A stretch of 64,000 bases of DNA, from positions 1-64,000 of the forward strand of contig CAJTOH010000021.1 of NCBI GenBank assembly GCA_910577685.1, given 5' to 3'. Source of the DNA: an uncultured Dorea sp. (GTDB lineage Bacteria > Bacillota > Clostridia > Lachnospirales > Lachnospiraceae). A model generated the notes under the pieces. That model was not told the DNA's origin, made no database searches, and saw only the letters and a list, made by a program, of their open reading frames with translations. Of the stretch, positions 35,871 through 45,472 are shown one piece after another. Every line of letters begins with the position of its first letter. Positions within the stretch are counted from its first letter, which is position 1. The translations under genes were made by a program, and so were the position numbers.

Positions 35871-36698
35871 ATGTCAAAGTCAGCGTCAAGAAAGCGTTTG
35901 CTGATACATATTTTATTGATAGCGGGTATTGCGATTACGGTATTCCCATTCCTTTGGATGGTGTTTACGTCATTTAAGACATTGCCGGAATCTATGAAGA
36001 TACCGCCGGCCGTATTGCCGGAAGCGCTGAATACGGAGTCATACCAATATGTGTGGGATGTACTCCCGTTCGGAACCATTTATACGAATACGATTATAGT
36101 TACAATCATAACGGTGCTTGTCCAGGTTGCCTTCTGTACGATGGCGGCTTATGGATTCGCAAGGATTGATTTCCCGTTCAAGAATGCGATATTTTTGATT
36201 ATCTTATCCATTCTGATGGTACCGGGGCAGATATTCCTGATTCCGCAGTACCTGATCATCCAGAAATTAGGAATGATTAATACGTTGCCGGGTTTGTTCC
36301 TGCCGAACTTGTTCAGTGCGTTTGGAACGTTCCTGCTTAGGCAGTTCTTTATGTCACTGCCTAAGGAGCTTGAAGAGGCGGCGCTTTTGGACGGATGTAA
36401 CAGATTCCAGATTTTTGGGAAGATTATGCTGCCGCTTGTAAAACCGGGTATCGTTGCACTGGTAATCTTTACCGCGAAGTTCGCATGGAACGACTTCATG
36501 TGGCCGTTGATTGTCAATTCAGATCCGGCTAAGATGACATTAGCTCCTGCGTTATCGCTTTTGAAGGGTCAGTACGCAACTAACTATCCTGCCCAGATGG
36601 CGGGAGCCGTGTTGGCGGTAATACCGATGATCGTGTTGTTCTTCATCTTCCAGAAACAGTTTATCGAAGGTGTTGCACAGTCCGGTATCAAAGGTTAG
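35871..36698 (+). CDS. Sugar ABC transporter permease (MalG/UgpE type)
   Basis: The 275-residue protein has six helices, an N-terminal ITVFPFLWMVFTSFK typical of MalG-like subunits, and the EAA loop EEAALLDGCNRFQIFGKIML. ATG at 35871 follows AAGGAGG; the frame extends upstream only through the end of the first permease gene. A strong terminator follows. Confidence 0.92.
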   Translation: MSKSASRKRLLIHILLIAGIAITVFPFLWMVFTSFKTLPESMKIPPAVLPEALNTESYQYVWDVLPFGTIYTNTIIVTIITVLVQVAFCTMAAYGFARIDFPFKNAIFLIILSILMVPGQIFLIPQYLIIQKLGMINTLPGLFLPNLFSAFGTFLLRQFFMSLPKELEEAALLDGCNRFQIFGKIMLPLVKPGIVALVIFTAKFAWNDFMWPLIVNSDPAKMTLAPALSLLKGQYATNYPAQMAGAVLAVIPMIVLFFIFQKQFIEGVAQSGIKG

Positions 36699-36705
36699 TT
36701 ATTTA

Positions 36706-36735
36706 TGGGAGGGGTGTAAGCCTCTCCCATTTTTA
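36706..36735 (+). terminator. Intrinsic terminator after the sugar ABC genes
   Basis: A 10-bp stem (36706-36715 with 36722-36731, one G-U) is followed by TTTTT. Confidence 0.85.
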
Positions 36736-36780
36736 TGCAATGTTTTTTTATGTATGTCGATATGTATCCGGAAATGGTTT

Positions 36781-36786
36781 ATAATA
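36781..36786 (+). promoter_or_regulatory. -10 element for the GH31 gene
   Basis: TATAAT sits 33 bp before the ATG at 36819. No good -35 lies 16-18 bp upstream, so an activator may be needed. It shows that the long enzyme gene has its own promoter after the terminator. Confidence 0.45.
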
Positions 36787-36818
36787 TATTGGCATATCAA
36801 GTACAGAAAGGTAAGGAA

Positions 36819-39800
36819 ATGATTAAAATGAGTCAAAATGAGTTTATTGCGGGCGGTGTGGATTCCGTCCAAAAGGACGGCCTTAGCGGCAATATCGTCC
36901 ATGTGGTTTTCCATGGCGGAACCAAGGGGAAGATTACATTTTTAGAGGAAAATATTTTCCGCTATGACGTAGACCCGGAGGGGGAGTTTCCCGTCTATGC
37001 AAAGCCGGCAGATGAGAAGCATGCCGCAAGGATCCAGCAGCGTCCGGATGAGTCGGACGCCTATGCAAAGCCCGGGGCGGAAGTTACGGACGAGGAGGGA
37101 AAAGCTTCCGTCCGGTGCGGGGATACGTCCGTTATCTTCGATAAAGCCGCGGGAAGGATGCAGGTACGGATAAAAGACAGGGTTGTGCTGGAAGAGGCGA
37201 AACCTCTTGCGATCCGGGACGGTCTTGCGGTGCAGACGTTGTTTTGCAGGAAAGACGAGGACTTTTTTGGAGGGGGGACGCAGAACGGGCGTTTCCTGCA
37301 TACCGGCAAGAAAATCCAAATTGTCAACGAAAGCGGATGGATGGACGGCGGAGTGGCGTCTCCCAATCCATTCTATTTCACGACCGCCGGGTATGGTGCG
37401 CTCCGCAATACATTTGCCGAGGGTAGCTATGATTTCGGAGGTGAGACGGAGGGTGTTGTCACCGCGGAACATAAAGAAAACAGGTTCAGCGTATATTATT
37501 TCCTGTCCGGCGCAAAGGATAAGCGGAGTACGGCGCAGGAATTGCTGCAGGGATATTACCATGTGACGGGCAATCCGGTATTGCTTCCCGAGTACGGCTT
37601 CTACGAGGGACATCTGAACTGTTATAACCGTGACGCATGGTCGGAGGAATCCGGCAGTAAGGCATGGGTGGTGAAGGGAAGCGGTTCCCATACCGGCGAG
37701 GGAAGGACTAGGTACGAAAGCGGAATGGCGACAGGCTACCGTCTCACGGACAACTTACATTCCGAGTCCCTCAACGGAGAGAAACCAAGTATAGCTACTC
37801 AGAATTACCCGGAGACTGTAGACACCCCGTACGAATATTCGGCGAGGGCGGTTCTCGAGGAATACGCCCGCTATGATATGCCTCTCGGTTATTTCCTGCC
37901 AAACGACGGTTACGGCGGCGGATATGGGCAGAACGGATACTATGTTCAGGGCGGCGTGGACGAAGACGGCAGAAGCAGCGAGGAACGGATTGCGGTTGTT
38001 GACGCTAATGTGGAAAACTTTGCCAGATTTACCGAATTTGCCAACAGCAAAGGGGTTGCCTCCGGGCTGTGGACAGAGAGCAATCTCTCTCCCGATTCTG
38101 ACGGCGAGACATACTGGCATCTTCTCCGCGACTTCAAAAAAGAGGTGACGGTCGGCGGGGCGACTACGTTGAAGACGGACGTTGCGTGGGTAGGACCCGG
38201 CTACTCCTTCCAGCTTGACGGAGTGAAGACGGCGTACGATATCGTCACCACGGAGAAGAACTTCCGCCCCAATATCATTTCCTTGGACGGATGGGCAGGT
38301 TCCCAGCGTTTCAATAGTGTATGGAGCGGCGACCAGACAGGCGGCAACTGGGAATATATCCGTTTCCATATCCCTACATATATCGGAAGCTCCTTAAGCG
38401 GCAACCCCAATATCGGAAGCGACATGGACGGGATCTTCGGGGGCAGGGCGTTGGTTGCCGTGCGGGATTACCAGTGGAAGTCATTTACTCCCCAGATGCT
38501 GAACATGGACGGCTGGGGAAGCTATATGAAAGCGCCGTATACCTTCGGGGATCCATACACGGGGATTAACCGCATGTATATGAAGATGAAGTCGCAGCTC
38601 ATGCCGTACATCTATACCTGCGCCGCCTCCGCCTCCAACATTGATACGGGAAATGAAGATACGGGGCTTCCCATGGTCAGGGCGATGTTCCTTGAATATC
38701 CGGGGGACGCATACGCAGGAACCAGGGAAATGCAGTACCAGTTTATGCTGGGAGCAAATCTTCTCGTGGCCCCCGTCTATAAGAATGTGGCGGCAGATGA
38801 GATAGGAAACGACGTGAGAAACCGTATCTACCTTCCGGACGAGAAGGAAGTGTGGACGGATTATCTGACGGGAGAGAAATACCAAGGAGGACAGGTTCTG
38901 AATAACTTCGACGCTCCTTTGTGGAAACTGCCGGTCTTCGTGAAAGGCGGCGCGATCCTCCCGATGTATGAGGAGAACAATACCCCGGATGCGATCGACA
39001 GAACCAGGCGCATCGTGGAATTCTGGCCTTTTGGTTCCAGCGAATACACGGTGTACGAGGATGACGGAAAGTATATCCTCAACCAGACAAAGGACGACGC
39101 TTCTTACGGCGTCATTGATCATATATCTTACGGAAGCCATGTATCCGTGCGATATACGTCAGCGGTGGAGGGAGACCGGGCCCTGCTTACGGCAGAGCGG
39201 GCCAAAGGAGATTATGAGGGTTACAATCGGAAACGCAGTACGGTCTTTATCGTACATTTGTCTGAGAAGCCGAAGGACGTACTTGCAAAGAATGGGGACG
39301 CCCTCCTACATATGACGGAATTTAAACCTCAATGCACGGCGGGAAAGACGGCGTGGGAAGAATTTAAGGAGGCTGTTCCGGAAGAGGGGGGAGCAATTTT
39401 CTTCTATGACGGGAAACCGGCGCTCCATACCTACGCACCTGCAGAGGAGGAGGAAATTGCGAAGATGACGGCGGAGGTAAGAGTCGCCCCGAAGCTCTAT
39501 GTGAAGCTGGCCGCCGTAGATTCTCAGGAAGAATGTCAGACCGTGGAAATAAAAGGATTTGTCAATGAATTGTTCCGTATGGCTGACAAAGAGAACGGAA
39601 GCCTCGCAATTCCGGAGCTGACCGCGCCGGAGGAACGCAGGACGTCTACCTCCGTCTGGCTTAAGTGGACAGAGGTTAAAGAAGCCTCGTCTTACGAGAT
39701 GCTGGTGGACGGCAACCTCTATACCATGGGCAATGCATGCTCCTATCTGCATGACGAACTAGAGTATAATTCAAAGCATACTTACCGTGTGCGTGCAAGG

Positions 39801-40913
39801 AATGAGGAAGGATACTCGCCATGGAGCGGGGAATTGGCGGTAAGTTCCCTTCTTGACCCGTGGAGGAACGAAATCGGCGCGCTTGGAACGGTTACGTGGA
39901 CAGGCGGCGACGAGGCGGGCGCGCTCAAATATGCGACGGATCACAGTTTCAGGGGGCTGTTCTTTGCAGCGGATGATGTGGTGAAAGACCGTATTCCGTT
40001 TATCTACGACTTCGGGGCAATCTATGAACTGGACAGGTTTGAATACTATCCAAGGGATAGTTACGGAAGCGGCACCGTGGAGCAGATGAATATTTATTCC
40101 AGTCTCGACAAGGTACACTGGAAACTGGAGTGGAACGGTGAGGAACACGGGGATTGGAGTTACGACGAGAATCTCGAGGTGGAGGAGAATGTAAAGACGG
40201 CGTCCCTTGACGGGGTAAGCGCGCGCTTCCTGAAACTTGAGATTGTGAAGTCGAAGAGGAACTTCTTCGCATCCCATGAACTTCCGGTCTTCAAGAAAGA
40301 CGGTTCCAAACCGTTTGCGGTGGGAAGCACTAACAAGAATGAGAAGGTCTCCGAGGGAGACTATACCAACATGAAGAATTATCTCGGGACTTCCGTTAAG
40401 GACGGTGCGAATTTCGTTGACCAGATCCAGAAACGGTGCGGAGACGTCAACATGAACGGCGTCTACGACGTCTATGACTATGCGTTTACTATGTTCGCCC
40501 TAGACGGCGGTACGAAGCAGACGGGGGAAGTTTCCGGAAGTATTTCGCTGGTTCCGGAGACGGAGACGGTAAAAGCAGGGGAAACATTTACGCTGGCGGT
40601 TACCGCCAAGGATGTAAAGAACCTGAATGCGTTCGGAAAAGTGCTTGATTACGATCCGGCGCGTATGGAATTTGTTTCTGTCGTACAGGACGCCTGCGTC
40701 GCACAGATGGAGAACCTGACCGTACACAAGCGGTACGGCGACGGGACGGCTTATGTGAACCTTGCGTTCGCAAACCGCGGCGACCGGAAGCTCTACACCG
40801 GAAGCGGCGTCCTTGCAGTGATTACCATGAAGGCTCTTACGGATATCACGCCGAAAGAGGAGATGGAAGGTGAAAGCATCTGGCTTGTCGGCCCTCAGTT
40901 TGACACGGTATAG
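36819..40913 (+). CDS. Multidomain GH31 glycosidase with FN3, F5/8C, dockerin- and cohesin-like parts
   Basis: The 1364-residue protein has an N-terminal GH31 beta part, then a catalytic barrel starting near residue 240 with FYEGHLNCYNRDAW. Candidate catalytic Asp residues are D454 in LKTDVAWVG and D505 in WSGDQTG. After the GH31 C-terminal beta domains come an FN3-like unit (near 950-1035), an F5/8C (CBM32-like) unit (about 1040-1160), a dockerin-like CGDVNMNGVYDVYDYAF, and a cohesin-like C-terminus. The pattern resembles GH31 alpha-N-acetylgalactosaminidases of gut bacteria. No signal peptide is present: the start MIKMSQNEF at 36819 has AAGGTAAGGA upstream and lies just after the promoter. 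Confidence 0.75.
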   Translation: MIKMSQNEFIAGGVDSVQKDGLSGNIVHVVFHGGTKGKITFLEENIFRYDVDPEGEFPVYAKPADEKHAARIQQRPDESDAYAKPGAEVTDEEGKASVRCGDTSVIFDKAAGRMQVRIKDRVVLEEAKPLAIRDGLAVQTLFCRKDEDFFGGGTQNGRFLHTGKKIQIVNESGWMDGGVASPNPFYFTTAGYGALRNTFAEGSYDFGGETEGVVTAEHKENRFSVYYFLSGAKDKRSTAQELLQGYYHVTGNPVLLPEYGFYEGHLNCYNRDAWSEESGSKAWVVKGSGSHTGEGRTRYESGMATGYRLTDNLHSESLNGEKPSIATQNYPETVDTPYEYSARAVLEEYARYDMPLGYFLPNDGYGGGYGQNGYYVQGGVDEDGRSSEERIAVVDANVENFARFTEFANSKGVASGLWTESNLSPDSDGETYWHLLRDFKKEVTVGGATTLKTDVAWVGPGYSFQLDGVKTAYDIVTTEKNFRPNIISLDGWAGSQRFNSVWSGDQTGGNWEYIRFHIPTYIGSSLSGNPNIGSDMDGIFGGRALVAVRDYQWKSFTPQMLNMDGWGSYMKAPYTFGDPYTGINRMYMKMKSQLMPYIYTCAASASNIDTGNEDTGLPMVRAMFLEYPGDAYAGTREMQYQFMLGANLLVAPVYKNVAADEIGNDVRNRIYLPDEKEVWTDYLTGEKYQGGQVLNNFDAPLWKLPVFVKGGAILPMYEENNTPDAIDRTRRIVEFWPFGSSEYTVYEDDGKYILNQTKDDASYGVIDHISYGSHVSVRYTSAVEGDRALLTAERAKGDYEGYNRKRSTVFIVHLSEKPKDVLAKNGDALLHMTEFKPQCTAGKTAWEEFKEAVPEEGGAIFFYDGKPALHTYAPAEEEEIAKMTAEVRVAPKLYVKLAAVDSQEECQTVEIKGFVNELFRMADKENGSLAIPELTAPEERRTSTSVWLKWTEVKEASSYEMLVDGNLYTMGNACSYLHDELEYNSKHTYRVRARNEEGYSPWSGELAVSSLLDPWRNEIGALGTVTWTGGDEAGALKYATDHSFRGLFFAADDVVKDRIPFIYDFGAIYELDRFEYYPRDSYGSGTVEQMNIYSSLDKVHWKLEWNGEEHGDWSYDENLEVEENVKTASLDGVSARFLKLEIVKSKRNFFASHELPVFKKDGSKPFAVGSTNKNEKVSEGDYTNMKNYLGTSVKDGANFVDQIQKRCGDVNMNGVYDVYDYAFTMFALDGGTKQTGEVSGSISLVPETETVKAGETFTLAVTAKDVKNLNAFGKVLDYDPARMEFVSVVQDACVAQMENLTVHKRYGDGTAYVNLAFANRGDRKLYTGSGVLAVITMKALTDITPKEEMEGESIWLVGPQFDTV

Positions 40914-40915
40914 CA

Positions 40916-41569
40916 TTACTCATAATATTCGGGAATCGCCTCACGCTCAGGTTCGTATTTCCTGAAAATCCGGTCAAAGATGATGCATGCCGTAAACGCC
41001 GCGACGGAAAAGCCGCAGATTACGGAGATCATAAGAATCATTGCCAGAAGTTTTACATTGAGCGTGCTTAGGAAAATAACCAAGCCGTACATTGCGGCAA
41101 GAAGGATAGTGTAGGGAAGATGCCCGATTGTCATAAAGAGGGCGTTCTTCACTGCCTGTCCGGTCGTGCATTTAAAATGTGAAACGACGGGGAAGACATA
41201 GATAAAAATGCAGGACAGGAGGGCGGTCACGACTCCCAGGGCAACCTTCATTACGGAAAATAGTGTGGAATTTGCCGAATTCAGGATGATATGGTCTACT
41301 CCAATGAAGGCGGCGGCAGCGGCAAAGCCAAGCCAGATAATCGTGCCTTGTTTAAAGCTCTCCCGGAAGCCTTTCCAGAATCCGGCCCAGACGTAGGGGC
41401 TTTCCCCCCGCACCATTTTCAGGCAGACATAGTGCAGGGCGCTGATGGACGCGCCGATGGTGACGAGGGGAATACAGGATATCAGGAAGATAATATTGAG
41501 GATGATCAAGTCGGCCATGTTGTTTAAAAACTGCATAAATGGGTTGTCCAGATTAAATAAACGGTTCAT
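40916..41569 (-). CDS. YesL family (DUF624) membrane protein
   Basis: The 217-residue protein begins MNRLFNLDNPFMQFLNNMAD, a typical YesL/DUF624 start, and has about five membrane helices. YesL-type genes occur in polysaccharide and sugar ABC loci, but the function is unknown. It is convergent with the GH31 gene and their stop codons are only 2 bp apart, so transcripts probably overlap. Confidence 0.85.
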   Translation of the reverse strand: MNRLFNLDNPFMQFLNNMADLIILNIIFLISCIPLVTIGASISALHYVCLKMVRGESPYVWAGFWKGFRESFKQGTIIWLGFAAAAAFIGVDHIILNSANSTLFSVMKVALGVVTALLSCIFIYVFPVVSHFKCTTGQAVKNALFMTIGHLPYTILLAAMYGLVIFLSTLNVKLLAMILMISVICGFSVAAFTACIIFDRIFRKYEPEREAIPEYYE

Positions 41570-41662
41570 AGTGAATCCTTTCTGACCGGAGAAGGCCCCG
41601 GTATGTATTGTTGGTTATCATGTAGTATACAAAATAATCTGAGTAAAAGCAAGGAATGTAAT

Positions 41663-42565
41663 CTAATCATTATGCCGCCTGGCGGAATTCTGTCCCCTGT
41701 AATCGGCCGGAGAGATTCCGGTTACGGACTTGAACAGGCGGGAGAAAGAAAAACTGTTCTCGAATCCGATTGCGTTCGCAATGACCTGCAGAGGCTGGTC
41801 CGTATCGATTAAAAAGACCTTCGCCTTTTCAATCCGAAAGAACGTCAGGTACTTTTTAGGCGTTATCCGGAATTTTTTCTTAAATAGGGCGGTGAGGTAG
41901 CGGGGATTCAGGTTCAGGTAAGAGGCTATATCGGAGATCTGAAGAGCCTCATTATAGTGCATCTCTATAAAATGCTTTGCCTTATCGGCATAATCGGCAT
42001 TATTCAATACCACAAAATCCTGTCCCTTCTCATACAGCAGTACCGCGAATAATTCTTTCAGCTTCCCGCCAAGCATCAGGTGTTCCGGAAATGTTTTTGC
42101 ATCGGAAATACAATGGGTGGGGAATGTCTTATAGTCAAACACATCGTCTCTGTGGATACGGGGATCGGTATAAGACAACAATTCCATAATCTTGCGTTCG
42201 TATATAGAAACGTTCCGAATATCAAGAACAAAAGAATCAGGAAACAGCAGTTCGCTGTATCTATGCGCGTGCGTCCCCCGATATTCAATCCAACAGTATT
42301 TCCATGGATCATAAAGATCCGCTTTGTAAGAGGCGGTGCATCCTGCCGGGATATAGAACGCCTGCCCGGGCTTAACCGGGTATGCGCCGGAATCGGCCAT
42401 TAAAGTCCCCGTTCCGCTGAGTACAAAATGTATCAGGTGATACCGGCGGGTTCTGGGACCGTATAGATTGCCTTTTTTGCACTGGTCGATACCGCATGAG
42501 TGAAAGGCAAGATCCAGACGGTCTTTTTCCAGATCGCCTAAGACCAGATCCATATTTATAAGCAT
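41663..42565 (-). CDS. AraC family transcriptional regulator with cupin sensor
   Basis: The 300-residue protein has an N-terminal AraC-type cupin (PGQAFYIPAGCTASY near residue 65) and a C-terminal double helix-turn-helix with LQISDIASYLNLNPRYLTALF and AIGFENSFSFSRLFKSVTG. The ATG at 42565 is chosen from GAAGGAG spacing. It is divergent from the ABC exporter genes and upstream of yesL, 94 bp away, so it may control the GH31/sugar genes or the exporter. Confidence 0.87.
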   Translation of the reverse strand: MLINMDLVLGDLEKDRLDLAFHSCGIDQCKKGNLYGPRTRRYHLIHFVLSGTGTLMADSGAYPVKPGQAFYIPAGCTASYKADLYDPWKYCWIEYRGTHAHRYSELLFPDSFVLDIRNVSIYERKIMELLSYTDPRIHRDDVFDYKTFPTHCISDAKTFPEHLMLGGKLKELFAVLLYEKGQDFVVLNNADYADKAKHFIEMHYNEALQISDIASYLNLNPRYLTALFKKKFRITPKKYLTFFRIEKAKVFLIDTDQPLQVIANAIGFENSFSFSRLFKSVTGISPADYRGQNSARRHND

Positions 42566-42664
42566 TGTCATTCTCCTTCTGTCGTTAAATATTTGCTTCC
42601 ACACAGCTATATTGTACACTATTTTCACCGGACAGGCAATTTACGTTTCAGTAAAATACACACG

Positions 42665-42687
42665 TATAATATTGTGCAGATTCACAA
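42665..42687 (+). promoter_or_regulatory. -10 element with overlapping dyad before the ABC exporter
   Basis: TATAAT (42665-42670) is followed at once by the dyad TTGTG-N6-CACAA (42672-42687), which would cover the transcription start. It may be a repressor operator. The -35 is weak. Confidence 0.35.
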
Positions 42688-42819
42688 CCCCGAAAATGAG
42701 AAACGGCTATGTATTCACTCTTATACGGATATGTGTAAATGCCGGCGGGAGTGATAAAATTGAAAAAGCGCGGAAAAACATGCATGAATATAGTTAATAC
42801 AGAGAATGGGGGTCGAATT

Positions 42820-43611
42820 ATGGAGAAATTTTATTACCTTGTCAAAATGACATTTTTGACAAAATTTGCATATGTAAAGGCGTTCTGGCTTAATATTGCG
42901 GGAACCTTCGCGTCTATCGTGATTTATTATTTCCTCTGGCAGTTCGTGTTCCGCCGGCAGGAGACTTTGGCCGGGTATACGGCCGCGCAGATGACGGCTT
43001 ATGTAATCCTGTCAAGGATGCTGTCTTCTCAGTTCGGCGGGGGGATTAATTCCGAACTGTCAGGCTGGATTAGGCTGGGGACGATCGGGATGGAGCTTCT
43101 GCGTCCCGTATCCCTGCAGTTCACTCTGTTTTCAAGACGGGTGGGCGAGTTTTTATTTTTTTCCATTTTCAAGGGAGTGCCGGTTACCGTAATCTGCTTT
43201 TTCGTACTCGGCGGTTCGGCTCCGGCAGGGGTGTGGAATTTTGTGATGTTCTTAGCGAGCACATGCCTTTCCATCGGGATCATGTTTTTCTTTGAATTCA
43301 TGGTGGGGCTGTGCGCCTTTTACACCAATCATTCCTACAGCCTCGCCTTTGCGAAGAACTCGCTTCTATCCATTCTTTCAGGAGGGGTAGTCCCGCTGTT
43401 CCTGTTCCCGGAAGGGCTGGCGAGGGTACTTGATTATCTGCCTTTTGCGGGGATGGTATCCGTTCCGGTCAATATCTATCTCGGCAAATATCTTCCGGAT
43501 GAGACATGGAGGTTTATCGGATTGCAGGTAGTATGGATCCTGATCCTGTGGGTTGCCGCGAATATTTTCTACAGTTGTTCGATCCGCAGGATCGTAGTGC
43601 AGGGAGGTTAG
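42820..43611 (+). CDS. ABC-2 type transporter permease (COG4587-like)
   Basis: The 263-residue protein has six membrane helices and matches the ABC-2 family used with the COG3694 permease and COG4586 ATPase. These exporters are poorly defined; some relate to drug, antibiotic or lipid export. The ATG at 42820 is used because the conserved start MEKFYYLVKMTFLTKFAY begins there; ATG at 42784 is possible. The next gene starts 5 bp later. Confidence 0.8.
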   Translation: MEKFYYLVKMTFLTKFAYVKAFWLNIAGTFASIVIYYFLWQFVFRRQETLAGYTAAQMTAYVILSRMLSSQFGGGINSELSGWIRLGTIGMELLRPVSLQFTLFSRRVGEFLFFSIFKGVPVTVICFFVLGGSAPAGVWNFVMFLASTCLSIGIMFFFEFMVGLCAFYTNHSYSLAFAKNSLLSILSGGVVPLFLFPEGLARVLDYLPFAGMVSVPVNIYLGKYLPDETWRFIGLQVVWILILWVAANIFYSCSIRRIVVQGG

Positions 43612-43616
43612 GGAAG

Positions 43617-44411
43617 ATGAGAAGGCTGATTTATTATATGAGGCTATGGGCAGGATACCAGAGGCGCGGATTTTTGGAGATGACCCAGTATCCAGCGGAT
43701 ACGATGATTATGGTCGTATCCTTGTTGTTGCGCGAAGCGTCGGGATTTATCGGAATACTGACGATCGCATATGCTGCGGGCGGCCTTGGAGGATGGGGAG
43801 TCTATGAGATCTGCCTGATGTTTTCCATGTGCGCGCTGGTCGAGTCCATAAGCATGACTTTTTTTGATAATGTATGGGGGATTGATTTTTTGGTTCATCA
43901 GGGAAGGATGGATGTCCTGCTGGTGCGTCCGGCTCCGCTGTTCTTCCAGCTGCTGGGAGAGGCGGCGCATCATCCTGCGCTGGTCAGTATGGCGGTCTAT
44001 GCGGGGACGATGATATTTTCCATGGCGCGTCTGGGGCTTAGCGCAAGTATCGGGCTGCTCCTGTTTATAGCGGAGTATCTGGTCTGCGGGGTGATTGTAA
44101 ACACGGGGATTTATACAATATTCAACTGCCTGAATTTCTGGATTGTACACGGCGAGGATGTGGCCGTGCTGGTACAGACCTGCAGGGAGTTTGCCAAATA
44201 CCCGATCGGCGCGTTCCCGGGGGTAATCCGAACGGTGTTTACCTATATGCTGCCTTTTGGGTTTGTGGGATATTATCCGGCGGCGTATCTGACCGGAAAA
44301 GCCGGGAACTGGGTGCTGGCGGGCCTGCCGCTGAGCGCGGCGGGGGTGGCCCTTACCGCGGCTGTGTTCTGGAAGCTCGGGACGCGGGCATACGACAGTA
44401 CGGGAACGTAG
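43617..44411 (+). CDS. ABC-2 type transporter permease (COG3694-like)
   Basis: The 264-residue protein has about six membrane helices, and its segment FFDNVWGIDFLVHQGRMDVLLVRP is characteristic of the COG3694 group (fewer than 20 residues of the motif are core). It is the second membrane half of the exporter. The ATG at 43617 follows GGAGGTTAGGG; the frame upstream of it lies within the preceding permease gene. Confidence 0.8.
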   Translation: MRRLIYYMRLWAGYQRRGFLEMTQYPADTMIMVVSLLLREASGFIGILTIAYAAGGLGGWGVYEICLMFSMCALVESISMTFFDNVWGIDFLVHQGRMDVLLVRPAPLFFQLLGEAAHHPALVSMAVYAGTMIFSMARLGLSASIGLLLFIAEYLVCGVIVNTGIYTIFNCLNFWIVHGEDVAVLVQTCREFAKYPIGAFPGVIRTVFTYMLPFGFVGYYPAAYLTGKAGNWVLAGLPLSAAGVALTAAVFWKLGTRAYDSTGT

Positions 44412-44467
44412 AAAGATAAGTTAGTTTCGGAGATAGAGAGTATCAAATAGACAGGAGAGGAAGGGTT

Positions 44468-45472
44468 ATGAGTCAGGTAGAAGTAAGACAGCTTGTTAAA
44501 GAATATAAAAGAAGAAAGAATTCCCAGAAGCTTGGTCAGGCATTACGGTCCATGATCGCGCCGGATTATGAGGTGCTGCGGGCGGTGGACCGCGTTGATT
44601 TTTCCATTGAGGCCGGAGAAGCCGTAGGGTATGTGGGACCCAACGGTTCCGGAAAATCCACTACCATTAAGATGCTGTGCGGTATCTTGCGGCCAACGGC
44701 CGGGAGCGTTAGGATTAACGGGATCGATCCTTTCAAGGAACGCGTGCGCAACAGCAAGGGAATCGGGGCGGTGTTTGGAAACCGTTCTATACTCTGGTGG
44801 GACGTGCCTGTGGTCGAGTCGTACCGGCTGATCCAAAAGCTGTACGAGATACCGGAGAAACGGTTTCGGGAGAATCTGGAGAAATTTACGGATATCATGG
44901 GCCTTGAGCCTCTTTTGTCAATCCCGGAGCGCCAGCTGTCCCTTGGGCAGAAGATGAGGTGCAATATCGCGGCGGCATTTCTCCATGACCCGAAGATTGT
45001 GTTTCTGGACGAGCCGACTATCGGGCTGGACGCCGAGTCGAAGGCCGGGATCCGGGAGTTTATCCGGCGGATGAATGTGGAGGAAAAGACAACGTTTATC
45101 GTGACCAGCCACGATTTCCAGGATATAGAATCACTGTGCCAGCGGATCGTGCTGATCAATCATGGGAAGGTCATATTAGACGATCAGATGCAGGAGGTGA
45201 AGCTTAAGTTCAACCGGAAGAAACAGATCCAGTTCGAGGTGGATAAAAATCCATGGTGCGTGGATGGGACGTTTGACATGGAAGGGGTGCGGATATCCGG
45301 GATGACGCCCCACAGCCTGAGTTTTGAGTATGATGCGGATACCGCGGACAGCGTGGGGATCATACAGGCGGTGTCTAAACGCTGCGAGATTCGGGATATT
45401 ACGATTGCGGGAAGGGATGTCGAGAGTATTATCCGGGAGATCCTAAAGGCTGAGGAGACAGAGAATTATTGA
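44468..45472 (+). CDS. ABC transporter ATPase of the COG4586 type
   Basis: The 334-residue ATPase has Walker A GPNGSGKST, an unusual signature LSLGQKMR in place of LSGGQ, Walker B IVFLDEPTIGLD and switch His in VTSHD. LSLGQ is typical for the COG4586 branch. A C-terminal regulatory part follows (about 240-334). It powers the exporter made by the two upstream permeases. Confidence 0.88.
   Translation: MSQVEVRQLVKEYKRRKNSQKLGQALRSMIAPDYEVLRAVDRVDFSIEAGEAVGYVGPNGSGKSTTIKMLCGILRPTAGSVRINGIDPFKERVRNSKGIGAVFGNRSILWWDVPVVESYRLIQKLYEIPEKRFRENLEKFTDIMGLEPLLSIPERQLSLGQKMRCNIAAAFLHDPKIVFLDEPTIGLDAESKAGIREFIRRMNVEEKTTFIVTSHDFQDIESLCQRIVLINHGKVILDDQMQEVKLKFNRKKQIQFEVDKNPWCVDGTFDMEGVRISGMTPHSLSFEYDADTADSVGIIQAVSKRCEIRDITIAGRDVESIIREILKAEETENY

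Noticed and set aside
36735..36818. Upstream extension of the GH31 frame
   Set aside because: It overlaps the terminator tail and the TATAAT promoter element, gives no signal peptide, and 36819 has a proper ribosome site.
42672..42687. Rex redox-repressor site
   Set aside because: The half-sites are close but the spacing is two bases too short and one base differs, so only a general dyad is reported.
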